From: Ensifer adhaerens
Lineage (GTDB): Bacteria > Pseudomonadota > Alphaproteobacteria > Rhizobiales > Rhizobiaceae
Length of the DNA stretch: 64,000 bases
Assembly: GCF_002007205.1 (NCBI RefSeq)
Contig: NZ_LAZS01000001.1
Coordinates: forward strand, 248,001 to 312,000
Reading direction: 5' to 3'
In this document: one piece after another, positions 1 through 9,080 of the stretch
How the letters are laid out: the number at the start of each line of letters is the position of its first letter
Numbering within the stretch: the first letter of the stretch is position 1
Notes under the pieces: generated by a model
Database searches by the model: none
Seen by the model: the letters and a program-made list of their open reading frames with translations, nothing else
Told to the model about the DNA's origin: nothing
Position numbers and translations under genes: made by a program

Positions 1-2
1 TC

Positions 3-242
3 GACGAACTGCGAAATGCAGTGCAATCCCTGGAGAATGCGATCGACGGTCGGTTTGACAGGGAGCGGGACTTCAGCGAGTTCGAGGGCGAGGTGCGACG
101 CGTCAACACCGACCGGTCGCGGCTGGCGCAGGAGCTCGACCAGTCGCAGTTCCGGGCAAACCGGCTCGAGGAGGTCAACCGCGAGGTTTCCCGTCGCCTC
201 GTGACGGCGATGGAAACCATTCGGGCGGTGCTCGACCGCTAG
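3..242 (+). CDS. DUF4164-like small coiled-coil protein, 5' end outside the window
   Basis: The reading frame is open from the first bases of the window and ends at a TAG 11 bases before zapA, so the start lies upstream; the GTG at 21 is only an internal candidate. The visible 80 residues are rich in Glu, Arg, Gln and Asp with heptad-like spacing, as in a short helical coiled coil. Proteins of this type (DUF4164) sit directly before zapA in rhizobia, and the close spacing suggests cotranscription with it. No enzymatic motif is seen. A role linked to division is suggested only by the neighbour. Confidence 0.75.
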   Translation, partial: DELRNAVQSLENAIDGRFDRERDFSEFEGEVRRVNTDRSRLAQELDQSQFRANRLEEVNREVSRRLVTAMETIRAVLDR

Positions 243-253
243 GAACAAGCGAC

Positions 254-631
254 ATGGCGCAGGTGACAGTTTCGATCGACGGCAAGGCCTATCGCATGGC
301 CTGCGAGGAAGGGCAGGAAGATCATCTGATCGAGCTTGCCACCAATTTCGATCAGTATGTCGGACACCTCAAGAGCCAGTTTGGCGAGATCGGCGATCTG
401 CGCCTGACCGTCATGGCCGGCATCATGGTCATGGACGAGCTCAGCGAGGTCAACCGCCGGCTGAAGAACCTCGAAGCCGAGGTCGGAAACCTGACGGACG
501 GTCGCGATGCCGCACTTTCGGATCAGCTGAAGAACGAAGAAGCGCTGGCCTCGGCGCTGAGCGAAGTGACGCAGCAGATCCACGGCATCGCCGCCAAGCT
601 GAACGGCCGCCCGACAACGCCGTCGAGCTGA
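254..631 (+). CDS. zapA: Cell division protein ZapA
   Basis: Product of 125 residues. The N-terminal part (about 1-60) has the ZapA pattern: a short beta segment (AQVTVSIDGKAYRMAC), then a helix with LIELATNFD and the conserved turn before RLTVMAGIMVMDEL. The rest is a long helix that forms the ZapA coiled coil. ZapA binds FtsZ in the cytoplasm and bundles or cross-links its filaments at mid-cell. The gene follows the DUF4164 gene by 11 bases and precedes 6S RNA, the usual order in this lineage. Length and start are normal for the family. Confidence 0.93.
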   Translation: MAQVTVSIDGKAYRMACEEGQEDHLIELATNFDQYVGHLKSQFGEIGDLRLTVMAGIMVMDELSEVNRRLKNLEAEVGNLTDGRDAALSDQLKNEEALASALSEVTQQIHGIAAKLNGRPTTPSS

Positions 632-676
632 CAAGGTTTCGTCGGCGAGCCACTGGCGCGAAGCACCGAGACACTT

Positions 677-682
677 TATATA
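677..682 (+). promoter_or_regulatory. Probable -10 element of the 6S RNA promoter
   Basis: TATATA lies 7-8 bases before the position where the 6S RNA most likely begins (about 689). It stands out in an otherwise GC-rich stretch. A convincing -35 box is not seen; the best candidate around 653-658 is weak. The assignment is inferred from position and composition. Confidence 0.4.
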
Positions 683-688
683 TCGGTT

Positions 689-842
689 GCGGTCTGCGCT
701 TCCCGACAGGAACCACAATCCCCGGGGCCATACTCGATCCTAAGGGAGCTGTCCCTGTTCGGACCCGTGGGTTCGGACACATGGCGCCCACCTACTTTGT
801 AGGCACCCGGGATCGTAAACTATCCATCGGTCGTCGTGGATC
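689..842 (+). ncRNA. ssrS: 6S RNA (SsrS), approximate ends
   Basis: 6S RNA binds the housekeeping sigma-factor form of RNA polymerase by mimicking an open promoter. The central block from about 728 to 775 (ATACTCGATCC, AAGGGAGCTGTCCCTG, TTCGGACCCGTGGGTTCGGA) matches the conserved core of alphaproteobacterial 6S RNA as I know it. A closing stem pairs ATCCC..GGG at 719-726 with CCCGGGAT at 807-814. It lies directly downstream of zapA, the classical ssrS location. The ends are estimated from the -10 element and from the extent of pairing; no strong U-tract terminator is visible. Confidence 0.85.
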
Positions 843-870
843 GCACTTCTTCCTCTTTCCCGCTGGTCGA

Positions 871-1752
871 TCAATCCCCGGCGAAGGCCCGGCGGATGGC
901 GTCGGCCATGGCCTCGACGATCCGGTCCTTGCCGCTTCCAGCCTTTGAAATCCGCAGCACGACATTCGAATGGTCGATCACGGTGTAGCCGTCATCGGCG
1001 GTCAGTTCGCGGCAGCCGGCCGGAATGCTGCTGCGGGCAAGAGGCGCGATGGCAAGGCCGGAAACCACCGCCGCCATCAGGCCGCCGCTGGTGCGGCTGA
1101 CATAGGCGACGCGGTTATCGATGCGGCATTTCCTCAAATTGCGCTGGGCGAGGTCGTCGCACCAGCCGCCTTCGAGATAGGTATAGGTCGCGATCGGCAC
1201 CGGGCGGCGCTCGTCGGTACGATGCTGCTCCGATGTCACCCAGACGGTCGGATCCATCATCAGCACTTCGTTCCTCGTCTTTCCGCCGGGCTCGAAGACG
1301 ACGGCAAGGTCGATCTCGCCCGCTTCCAGTGCCGCGACATTGGTCATCGACGCGCCCTGCTGCACGGTTACTTCGACGCCGGGGTGGATGGCGGCGAAAC
1401 TGCCGAGCGCTTTCGGCAAGGTGGAATTGATGTATTCCTCGGGAATGCCGATGCGCACTGCGCCGTCGAGCGCGGGCTGGCGCAGGGCGGCGGCGGTGTC
1501 GTCGAGCAGGGTCACGATGCGCCTTGCATTGTCGACGAGCCGCAGCCCCTGCGGCGTCAGGACGACGCCGCGCGAATGGCGCTCGAACAGGGCATCTCCG
1601 AGCACATCCTCAAGCTTCCGGATCTGCATGCTGACGGCTGATTGGGTCCGCCCGACGATGTCTGCGGCGCGCGTGACGCTGTTGGTATCGACAACCGCGA
1701 GAAAGGTTCTGAGCAGATCGCTGTCGAGGGGAAGAACCATGGCATTACCCAT
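871..1752 (-). CDS. LysR-family transcriptional regulator
   Basis: Product of 293 residues, the usual LysR length. Residues about 10-70 form the winged helix-turn-helix (SVTRAADIVGRTQSAVSMQI, then LEDVLGDALFERHSRG). The remainder is the periplasmic-binding-like effector domain. The inducer and targets cannot be read from the sequence. An alternative ATG lies 12 bases further in (1740); neither start has a strong ribosome-binding site. The gene is divergent from a small plus-strand gene, and an inverted repeat spans its start region. LysR proteins often repress themselves and control a divergent neighbour, but here that is inference. Confidence 0.85.
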   Translation of the reverse strand: MGNAMVLPLDSDLLRTFLAVVDTNSVTRAADIVGRTQSAVSMQIRKLEDVLGDALFERHSRGVVLTPQGLRLVDNARRIVTLLDDTAAALRQPALDGAVRIGIPEEYINSTLPKALGSFAAIHPGVEVTVQQGASMTNVAALEAGEIDLAVVFEPGGKTRNEVLMMDPTVWVTSEQHRTDERRPVPIATYTYLEGGWCDDLAQRNLRKCRIDNRVAYVSRTSGGLMAAVVSGLAIAPLARSSIPAGCRELTADDGYTVIDHSNVVLRISKAGSGKDRIVEAMADAIRRAFAGD

Positions 1753-1766
1753 CAGATTTTCTGATG
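1750..1766. promoter_or_regulatory. Perfect 7-bp inverted repeat at the LysR gene start
   Basis: CATCAGA and TCTGATG are separated by TTT. The left arm contains the complement of the 1752 start codon, and the right arm contains an ATG at 1764 on the other strand. This could be a LysR operator, in which case the true starts of both genes lie further in. It could also be chance symmetry. Confidence 0.35.
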
Positions 1767-1850
1767 ACAGTCATGCTTGCAATTCGTTTGCCAGATGTCA
1801 ATGCGAGGGCGAAAATCGCCCGGTCGATCATCTTGCGCCGAGTTGTTCCC

Positions 1851-2075
1851 ATGAGCGTGCTTGCCGTTCTCGCCTTTTCCGACACATTCGCAGCCGCCAG
1901 GCGCAGGGCAAGGCAATGGGCGGCCAAGTTGCTGTTTGCCGAGGCGCCCGACGAGGTGCCGACGGCCAAGCCGCGGCTGCTTCGCGATGCCGGGATCCCA
2001 CCGGAGGCCTTCGACTTCCGGCAGCGGGAACGAATGTTGCGGGAGGCCGTCTATCGGTCGCACTGGATGCTGTAA
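1851..2075 (+). CDS. Small basic protein of unknown function
   Basis: From ATG 1851 the product has 74 residues; in-frame ATGs at 1764 and 1773 would give up to 103, but they fall within or beside the inverted repeat next to the divergent LysR gene and lack a ribosome-binding site. The protein has a hydrophobic start, an Arg-rich stretch (AAARRRARQWAAK) and a C-terminal part with LLRDAGIPPEAF. That part loosely recalls the end of DUF1127 proteins, but the match is too weak for a family call. It is convergent with the small LuxR-type gene, only 21 bases away. Function unknown. Confidence 0.45.
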   Translation: MSVLAVLAFSDTFAAARRRARQWAAKLLFAEAPDEVPTAKPRLLRDAGIPPEAFDFRQRERMLREAVYRSHWML

Positions 2076-2096
2076 GCAGCCCGGCCGACCTGTTCC

Positions 2097-2348
2097 TCAA
2101 GAGATGAGATCGAGCCTTGCGGCCCGAAAGACGGCTTCGGCCAGATTGCCGGCCTGCAGCTTGCGCATGGCGTCCTCCAGCGCCCGGTCGATCCGGTCGA
2201 GCGGAATATCGGTCTCGCGCATCATGTCCTGGCGCGTGCGCCCGCGGGCGGCGAGCGTCAGGCAACGCAGTTCCAACGGGTCGAGTTCTTTCATCTGGTC
2301 CTTCATGGACGTCGGCTTTTCCACTGCTGCCTGCAGGAGCGCGTCCAT
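2097..2348 (-). CDS. Small protein with a LuxR-type helix-turn-helix
   Basis: Product of 83 residues. Residues about 20-65 resemble a stand-alone LuxR/GerE DNA-binding domain: LDPLELRCLTLAARGRTRQD followed by a helix with IPLDRIDRALEDAMRKL, including the usual glycine turn. No receiver or ligand domain precedes it. Short GerE-only proteins of this sort occur in rhizobia and presumably bind DNA as dimers, but no target is evident. It stands alone, with an untranscribed-looking gap upstream. Confidence 0.65.
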   Translation of the reverse strand: MDALLQAAVEKPTSMKDQMKELDPLELRCLTLAARGRTRQDMMRETDIPLDRIDRALEDAMRKLQAGNLAEAVFRAARLDLIS

Positions 2349-2655
2349 ACATCGAACACGGGAATTAGTTCCTGCTAATTATTTGAAATCGCGTCCTTAT
2401 TTGCATGCGGTCGCCAATCCGCGAAAGCGGAACCATCGCCCATGATGAACGGAACGCTAATCCTGTGCCGAACCGGGAAGGCGCCGGCACTGCTGTCGCA
2501 AACCGCGGCAAAAGCGGCGATGCGGGTGAACGCATGACAGTGCTATCGGGTATATAGGCTGGCGATCGAGCGAGGAATCGGCGAGAAAGTGACAGGCTGT
2601 GCCATTTCGGGAAGAAATTTTGTCCGCGACGATGGCATGAGGCAGGGGAGGCACG
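2349..2655. other. Intergenic gap, no gene seen
   Basis: About 300 bases with AT-rich patches (for example 2370-2400) between the divergent HTH gene and the cyclo-ligase gene. It presumably holds both promoters. I see no convincing reading frame, repeat or RNA structure. Confidence 0.4.
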
Positions 2656-3228
2656 ATGTCACCGAAGGATTTGAAGGCGGCGCTGCGCAAGGAGCGGCTG
2701 GCATTGCGCGATGCGATGCCCGCTGAGTTCAGAATCGAGGCGAGCCTGACCATGGCCGATCACGCGGGCGACGTCATCGCGCTCGATCCGGGGCACATTG
2801 TTTCCGGATTCTGGCCGATCCGCTCCGAGGTCGACATCCGGCCGCTGATGGCGCGGCTGAAGCAGCGGGGCGCCCGGCTCTGCCTGCCCGTCATCATGGA
2901 CAAGCAGACGATCGTCTTTCGCGAGTTGCTCGATGGCATCGACATTATCGCCACCGGCTTCGGCACGACCGGACCTAGCCCCGAGGCGCCGGTGCTCGAC
3001 CCGGATATCATGCTCGTGCCGCTTTCGGCCTTCGACGCGACCGGCCACCGGATCGGTTACGGTGCCGGCTACTACGACCGGGCCATCGATCGGCTGCGCA
3101 ACAAGGGGCACCTGCCGAAGCTGATCGGCATCGCCTTCGACTGCCAGGAAGTTGACGCCGTGCCGGCCGAACCGCACGACGTGGCGCTGGACGCGGTGCT
3201 GACCGAAAGCGGTTTCCGGCACTTCTAG
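2656..3228 (+). CDS. 5-formyltetrahydrofolate cyclo-ligase
   Basis: Product of 190 residues, typical length. The enzyme converts 5-formyl-THF with ATP to 5,10-methenyl-THF in the cytoplasm and so recycles a folate storage or by-product form. Diagnostic pieces are the N-terminal Lys/Arg-rich ATP-site helix (LKAALRKERLALRDAM), the folate-site segment FWPIRSEVDIRPL, and the C-terminal signature GHRIGYGAGYYDRAI. In many bacteria this gene (ygfA/fau) directly follows 6S RNA; here a regulator block of about 1.8 kb lies between them. The ATG at 2656 is preceded by a GGGGAGG-like ribosome-binding site. Confidence 0.93.
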   Translation: MSPKDLKAALRKERLALRDAMPAEFRIEASLTMADHAGDVIALDPGHIVSGFWPIRSEVDIRPLMARLKQRGARLCLPVIMDKQTIVFRELLDGIDIIATGFGTTGPSPEAPVLDPDIMLVPLSAFDATGHRIGYGAGYYDRAIDRLRNKGHLPKLIGIAFDCQEVDAVPAEPHDVALDAVLTESGFRHF

Positions 3229-3445
3229 ATCATTGCGGACACCGGTAAGCGGGACTGCCATTCTATGGTTGAGGCAGTCCGACCCCAAAGTCCGCCGTCC
3301 TCTCGATTTCCTTGAAGCCGATCTAAGACGTTTCCAGCAGCGCTGCGATCGTGTAGACGCTCTACCTCTTTGTTTTACGCAGGTCCGGCCGCAACGATCG
3401 CTGACGCGCTTCCGCCGGAACTGCCCTGGTGGGATCTGAGCGAGC

Positions 3446-4270
3446 ATGAGGCTTCTGTTTCTGGGAGATATGGTGGGCAAGACGGGCCGCACGGCGGTCT
3501 GGGAGCGGCTTCCGGGACTGATCGGCGACCTCAAGCTCGATTTCGTCATCGTCAACGGCGAGAACGCTGCCGGCGGCTTCGGCATTACCGAAGACATCTT
3601 CCTCGAGACGATCAACGCCGGCGCCGACGTGGTGACGACCGGCAATCACGTCTGGGACCAGAAGGAGGCCGTCGTCTTCTGCGAGCGGCACGACCAGTTC
3701 CTGCGCCCGGCCAACTATCCGGCCGGCACGCCCGGTCGTGGCTCCAACCTCTACTTCGCCCGCAATGGTGCCCGCGTGCTGGTCGCCAATGTCATGGGCC
3801 GGGTCTTCATGCATCCGGAGCTCGATGATCCCTTCAAGACCGCCGAGGCGATCCTCGATGCCTGCCCGCTCGGCGAGCAGGCGGACGCGATCGTTTTCGA
3901 CTTCCATGCGGAGGCGACCAGCGAGAAGCAGTGCTTCGGCCATTTCGTCGACGGTCGCGCCAGCCTCGTCGTCGGAACGCACACCCATGTGCCGACCGCC
4001 GACCACCAGATCCTCAACGGCGGCACCGCCTATATGAGCGATGCCGGCATGTGCGGAGACTACGATTCCTCGCTCGGCATGGACAAGGAAGAGCCGCTCA
4101 ACCGCTTCATCTCGAAGATGCCGAAGGGGCGCTTCGAGGCAGCCTCGGGTCCTGCCACCATCTGCGGCCTCGGTGTCGAGATTTCCGACCGGACCGGGCT
4201 TGCCGAAAAGATCGCGCCGCTGCGCCTCGGTCCGAGACTGGCGGAAACGATCCCCGATTTCTGGTCCTGA
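3446..4270 (+). CDS. YmdB-family metallophosphoesterase (TIGR00282 type)
   Basis: Product of 274 residues. Metal-binding motifs occur in the family order: GD near residue 7, the NGEN block near 38, TGNH near 66, DFHAEATSEK near 150 and GTHTHVPTAD near 178, consistent with a di-iron calcineurin-like phosphodiesterase. Family members such as Bacillus YmdB hydrolyse 2',3'-cyclic nucleotides and influence RNA turnover; the physiological substrate here is unknown. There is no signal peptide, so it is cytoplasmic. It lies about 220 bases after the cyclo-ligase gene and could share its transcript. Confidence 0.88.
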   Translation: MRLLFLGDMVGKTGRTAVWERLPGLIGDLKLDFVIVNGENAAGGFGITEDIFLETINAGADVVTTGNHVWDQKEAVVFCERHDQFLRPANYPAGTPGRGSNLYFARNGARVLVANVMGRVFMHPELDDPFKTAEAILDACPLGEQADAIVFDFHAEATSEKQCFGHFVDGRASLVVGTHTHVPTADHQILNGGTAYMSDAGMCGDYDSSLGMDKEEPLNRFISKMPKGRFEAASGPATICGLGVEISDRTGLAEKIAPLRLGPRLAETIPDFWS

Positions 4271-4714
4271 GGTCAGGGCGAGCACCTTTGGCGCTCCCGT
4301 ATCGCCTTATCGGAATTGATTTTTTTCAAGGTGACAACCCCATCAAATGATGGCAGGTTATCGCGAAATCACGCCGGGCCGGGGCGTGATTATTCGTGGG
4401 TTTTAGCAGAATGAATGGTGTCCGCAGTCCTGGATTGCGGGCATGTACTGTTGTCGCCGCCTCACGGGCCATTGCCTGCAGCCGGCGATTTTGACCTGAC
4501 AGCGTTCGCGGGCCGAAGGGCGAAAGGCGCTGTATCATTGATTGCTTGTGTAACTTTGCCCCTTGGATCGCTGCCGGTCCGAGGATTTGTGCGGAGCGGG
4601 ACGGGTAATGCGGCTGTTTTGCGCACAGGCCCCGCTCTGAAATAATCAAGGTGATTGCGGAGGTGTGGGCGATTGGCCGGCTCCCGTGATCCAAAGTGCA
4701 TTCGGAGGGCATGC
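4271..4714. other. Intergenic region upstream of the RND efflux operon, no gene seen
   Basis: About 440 bases. It must hold the efflux operon promoter. Reading frames crossing it lack codon bias and ribosome-binding sites. No regulator gene lies next to the operon, and I could not identify an operator by eye. Confidence 0.4.
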
Positions 4715-5884
4715 ATGTTGTCTCAGTGGCATTTGCCGATGATCGTCGGCGCTTCACTTTCCCTTCTTTCCGCAATCGGTGCCCATGCGCAGGACGCGCA
4801 GTTGCCGGTTGTGACCGTCGCCAAACCGGTCGTGCGGGATGTCATCGACAGCGACGAGTTCATCGGTCGCTTCGAGCCCGTCGACGAGGTGCAGGTTCGC
4901 GCCCGCATCGGTGGCTATCTCGACGAGATCAATTTCACCGACGGCGCTTTGGTGAAGAAGGGCGACAAGCTCTTCGTCATCGACCAACGTCCGTATCGGA
5001 CCGCTCTCTCCCAGGCCGAGTCGACGCTGGAATCGGCGCGCTCGACGCTGGAATTCGCCGAGTCCCAGTTCAAGCGGACGCAGTCGCTGACGGGTACCGG
5101 CACGCTTTCGGTCTCCACGCTCGACGACCATCGCCGGGAACTGCTTTCGGCGCAGGCGCTGGTGCGCGGTTCGGAAGCGGCGGTCGAGCGGGCCAAGCTC
5201 GACCTCGACTACACGACGATCACGGCGCCGCTCAGCGGCCGCGTCGACCGGCGTTTGCTTTCGACCGGTAACCTCGTGCAGGCCGACCAGACCGTGCTGA
5301 CGACGATCGTGTCGCTCGACCCGATCGATTTTTACTTCGACGTCGACGAACGGCGGTTGCTCTCCTATGCCCGGGTTGCGCGCGAGCGCGGCAGCGCGTT
5401 GCAGGAAGGCGGCGGCTCGCTGGAGGTGCTGGTCACCATTGCCGACTCCAATGAAGAACCGTTCAAGGGCAAGCTCGACTTTGCCGAAAACCGCGTGGAC
5501 CCGCAGAGCGGCACCATGCGCGTGCGCGCCCGTCTCGAAAACCCGAACCTCGTATTGCAGCCCGGCCTCTTCGGCCGCGTTCAGATCGAAGGCTCGAACA
5601 CCTACAAGGCCGTTCTCATTCCGGACGAAGCGATCGGCGCCGACCAGAACGAGCGTATTGTCTACGAAGTGACCGGCGATGGAACCGTGGTGACGAAGCC
5701 TGTTCGCCTCGGCCCGAGGCTGCACGGCTACCGGGTCATCCGCTCGGGCATGACCGGCGAGGAAACCATTGTCGTCAACGGCCTGATGCGGGCGCGTCCG
5801 GGCACCAAGGTCAAGCCTGAGGCGATCCAGTTGCCGCCCGAAGGACCAACCGCGGCGGCACCAGCCACGGGGGCTGCGCAATGA
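4715..5884 (+). CDS. RND efflux periplasmic adaptor (membrane fusion protein)
   Basis: From ATG 4715, with a GGAGGG site seven bases upstream, the product has 389 residues. It begins with a signal peptide ending near AHA-Q. No lipobox cysteine is present, so it should be a soluble or anchored periplasmic adaptor rather than a lipoprotein. The order is then beta-barrel/lipoyl half (RIGGYLDEINFTDGALVKKG), alpha-hairpin, second lipoyl half (LDYTTITAPLSGRVDRRLL) and beta-barrel. The adaptor links the inner-membrane pump to a TolC-like channel. Its stop overlaps the pump start by four bases, implying coupled translation. Substrate unknown; MexE/AcrA-like. Confidence 0.93.
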   Translation: MLSQWHLPMIVGASLSLLSAIGAHAQDAQLPVVTVAKPVVRDVIDSDEFIGRFEPVDEVQVRARIGGYLDEINFTDGALVKKGDKLFVIDQRPYRTALSQAESTLESARSTLEFAESQFKRTQSLTGTGTLSVSTLDDHRRELLSAQALVRGSEAAVERAKLDLDYTTITAPLSGRVDRRLLSTGNLVQADQTVLTTIVSLDPIDFYFDVDERRLLSYARVARERGSALQEGGGSLEVLVTIADSNEEPFKGKLDFAENRVDPQSGTMRVRARLENPNLVLQPGLFGRVQIEGSNTYKAVLIPDEAIGADQNERIVYEVTGDGTVVTKPVRLGPRLHGYRVIRSGMTGEETIVVNGLMRARPGTKVKPEAIQLPPEGPTAAAPATGAAQ

Positions 5885-8800
5885 GGTTTGCTCACTTCTT
5901 CGTCGACCGGCCGATCTTCGCGTCGGTGCTTTCGATCGTGCTGTTGATTGTCGGCAGCATTGCCTATTTCCAGCTTCCGGTGGCCCAGTATCCGGAAATC
6001 GCACCACCTACGATCGTCGTCCGCGCCGCCTATCCCGGCGCCGACGCCGATACCGTCGCCAACACCGTTGCGACCCCGCTCGAGCAGGAGATCAACGGCG
6101 TCGAGAACATGCTCTACATGTCCTCCTATTCGACCGCCGACGGCTCGATGGCGCTGACGATCACGTTCAAGCTCGGTACCGATCTCGACCAGGCGCAGGT
6201 GCTGGTGCAGAATCGCGTGTCGATTGCCGAGCCGCGGCTGCCGGAGGAAGTCCGGCGCATCGGCATCACCACGGCCAAGAGTTCGCCCGACCTGATGATG
6301 GTCGTGCATCTGCTCTCGCCGACCGAACGCTATGACCAGCTCTATGTCTCGAATTATGCGCGCACGCGTATCCGCGACCTTCTCGTCCGGCTCGACGGCG
6401 TCGGTGACGTCATCCTCTTCGGCGAGCGCGAATATGCGCTGCGCGTCTGGCTCGATCCGGAGAAACTGTCAGCCTACGGCATGACGGCCGGCGACGTCGT
6501 GCAGGCGCTGCGCGAGCAGAACGTGCAGGTCTCCGGCGGCTCGATCGGCGGTCCGCCGGCCCCCGGCGACAGTGCTTTCCAGTATACCGTCACCACCGAC
6601 GGTCGCTTCAGCGATGCGCGGCAGTTCCGTTACGTCATCGTCAAGGCGACGGAGAGCGGCCGCCTCGTGCAGTTGCAGGATGTCGCGCGCGTCGAGCTCG
6701 GTGCCCGCGAATACGTCAACAACAGCTATCTCGATGGCAGCCCGGCGGTGGCGCTCGGCATCTTCTCGCGGCCCGGCACCAATGCGCTCGACGCCGCCGA
6801 GCAGATCCAGAAGGTGATGACCGACGTTTCGCGGGATTTCCCCGAAGGGCTCGAATACCGCATCGTCTATAATCCGACCGAGTTCATCTCGGAATCGATC
6901 AACGAGGTTTACAAGACGATCGCCGAGGCGGCGATCCTCGTCGCCATTGTCGTTCTCGTCTTCCTGCAATCCTGGCGCACGGCGATCATCCCGATCGTCG
7001 CCATCCCGGTGTCGCTCGTCGGTACCTTTGCCTTCCTCTATGCCTTCGGCTTCTCGCTGAACATGCTGACGCTGTTCGGCCTGGTGCTGGCGATCGGTAT
7101 CGTCGTCGACGATGCGATCGTCGTTGTCGAGAACGTCGAGCGAAATCTCGCGCGCGGCATGACCCCGCGCGAAGCCTCGCACGTCACCATGGACGAGGTG
7201 GGGGCGGCCGTCATCGCCATCTCGCTGGTGTTGACCGCGGTCTTCGTGCCGACGGCCTTCATCCCCGGCATCGCCGGGCAGTTCTACCTGCAGTTCGCCG
7301 TGACGATCTCGGTCGCGACTGTCATTTCCGCCTTCAACTCGCTGACGCTGTCTCCGGCGCTGGCGGCGATCCTGTTGAAGCCGCACGAGAACGGTCATCA
7401 CGAGAGCCGCAATCCGCTGACGCGTTTCGGCAAGGCGCTGGCGAACGGCTTCAACAACGGCTTCGACCGCATGGCCGAAGGCTATGCATGGATCGTGCGC
7501 AAGCTGGTTTCGACCAAGACCGCGCTTGCCGCAGCCCTCATCGTCTTCGTCGGTCTGCTCGGCGCCACCTGGTACATGGCCCAGATCGTGCCGCGCGGCT
7601 TCGTACCGACCATGGACCAGGGCTATGCGATCGTCGTCATCCAGCTTCCCGACGGGGCGTCGCTCGACCGGACCGATGCCGTCGTCAAGCGGGCCTCGAA
7701 GATCATCGAGGATGTGCCGGGCGTAAAGAGTGCCGTTGCCTTTGCCGGCTTCAACGGTGCGACCTTTACCAACGCCTCCAACTCGGGCGTGGTCTTCGCC
7801 TCCTTCGAGAGCTTCGAGGAGCGGCTGAAGCACGGGCAGGGTGCCGACCAGATCATCGGCCAGCTCTATGGCAGCCTGCAGAGCATCCAGGAGGCCTTCA
7901 TCATCGCCGTTCCGCCGCCGTCGGTGCGCGGTATCGGCAACTCCGGCGGTTTCAAGATGCAGATCATGGACCGGCAGAGCGCGGACATGCGACGTGCGCT
8001 GGGGCTTACCTATCAGATGATGGGTGCGGCCAACCAGACGGAGGGGTTGACGGGCGTCTTCACCACCTTCTCGGCGTCGAGCCCGCAATACTTCCTGGCG
8101 ATCGACCGCGACAAGGCGCGCACGCTCAACGTGCCGATCCCCAACATCTTCGAGGCGTTGTCGATCAACCTCGGCACCTCCTACGTCAACGACTTCAACG
8201 CCTTCGGCCGCGTCTACCAGGTGCGGGCGCAGGCGGACCAGCAATACCGCGTCGAGCGTGACAACATTCTTGCGCTGAAGGTCCGTTCGGCAACCGGGGC
8301 GCTGGTCCCGATGGGTACGCTCGTCGAGATCCGCGACACGGCTGGCCCGACGCTGGTGCAGCGGTACAACATGTATGTGTCGGTGCCGATCCAGGGCAAT
8401 CCTGCCGTCGGCGTTTCGACCGGTACGGCGCTCGACAAGATGGAGGCGCTGGCCGCCCAGATCCTGCCGCAGGGCACGACCTTCGAATGGACGGAACTCG
8501 CCTTCCAGGAACGCCAGACCGGCAATACCGCAGTGTTCATCTTCGCACTGTCGGTCATCTTCGTGTTCCTGGCGCTGTCGGCCCAATATGAAAGCTGGGT
8601 GCTGCCGCTGGCGATCATCCTGATCGTGCCGCTCGGGGTGCTCTCCGCTCTGGTCGGTGTGTCCCTCCGCGGCCTCGACAACAACGTGCTGACCCAGATC
8701 GGGCTCATCGTTCTCATCGGCCTTGCGGCCAAGAACGCGATCCTCATCGTCGAGTTCGCACGGCAGGGCGAGGACGAGGGAAAAACGCCGATCGAAGCGG

Positions 8801-9057
8801 CGGTGGAAGCGAGCCAGCTGCGCCTGCGACCGATCCTGATGACTGCCTTCGCCTTCATCCTCGGCGTCGTGCCGCTGATGATCGCGACCGGCCCGGGTGC
8901 GGAAATGCGCCAATCGCTCGGCACCGCGGTGTTTTCGGGCATGCTCGGGGTGACCTTCCTCGGCCTGTTCCTGACGCCGGTCTTCTACGTCGCGCTCCGG
9001 TCGTTCCGGCGACGCAAGGCGGCCGTGAGCGAACCGGCGCCGCATCCCGCCGAATAG
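5881..9057 (+). CDS. RND multidrug efflux pump, HAE1 (AcrB/MexF-like) family
   Basis: Product of 1058 residues, the usual HAE1 length, with two repeats of six membrane helices and two large periplasmic loops. The proton-relay segment GIVVDDAIVVVENVERN in helix 4 carries the paired Asp, and KNAILIVEFARQ holds the helix-10 lysine. The N-terminus FFVDRPIFASVLSIVL is typical. It is a proton antiporter that moves amphiphilic compounds out through the adaptor encoded just upstream (overlap ATGA). No outer-membrane channel gene is adjacent, so a TolC encoded elsewhere is presumably used. Confidence 0.95.
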   Translation: MRFAHFFVDRPIFASVLSIVLLIVGSIAYFQLPVAQYPEIAPPTIVVRAAYPGADADTVANTVATPLEQEINGVENMLYMSSYSTADGSMALTITFKLGTDLDQAQVLVQNRVSIAEPRLPEEVRRIGITTAKSSPDLMMVVHLLSPTERYDQLYVSNYARTRIRDLLVRLDGVGDVILFGEREYALRVWLDPEKLSAYGMTAGDVVQALREQNVQVSGGSIGGPPAPGDSAFQYTVTTDGRFSDARQFRYVIVKATESGRLVQLQDVARVELGAREYVNNSYLDGSPAVALGIFSRPGTNALDAAEQIQKVMTDVSRDFPEGLEYRIVYNPTEFISESINEVYKTIAEAAILVAIVVLVFLQSWRTAIIPIVAIPVSLVGTFAFLYAFGFSLNMLTLFGLVLAIGIVVDDAIVVVENVERNLARGMTPREASHVTMDEVGAAVIAISLVLTAVFVPTAFIPGIAGQFYLQFAVTISVATVISAFNSLTLSPALAAILLKPHENGHHESRNPLTRFGKALANGFNNGFDRMAEGYAWIVRKLVSTKTALAAALIVFVGLLGATWYMAQIVPRGFVPTMDQGYAIVVIQLPDGASLDRTDAVVKRASKIIEDVPGVKSAVAFAGFNGATFTNASNSGVVFASFESFEERLKHGQGADQIIGQLYGSLQSIQEAFIIAVPPPSVRGIGNSGGFKMQIMDRQSADMRRALGLTYQMMGAANQTEGLTGVFTTFSASSPQYFLAIDRDKARTLNVPIPNIFEALSINLGTSYVNDFNAFGRVYQVRAQADQQYRVERDNILALKVRSATGALVPMGTLVEIRDTAGPTLVQRYNMYVSVPIQGNPAVGVSTGTALDKMEALAAQILPQGTTFEWTELAFQERQTGNTAVFIFALSVIFVFLALSAQYESWVLPLAIILIVPLGVLSALVGVSLRGLDNNVLTQIGLIVLIGLAAKNAILIVEFARQGEDEGKTPIEAAVEASQLRLRPILMTAFAFILGVVPLMIATGPGAEMRQSLGTAVFSGMLGVTFLGLFLTPVFYVALRSFRRRKAAVSEPAPHPAE

Positions 9058-9080
9058 GGCAAGCAGGACGGCAAAGTGAC

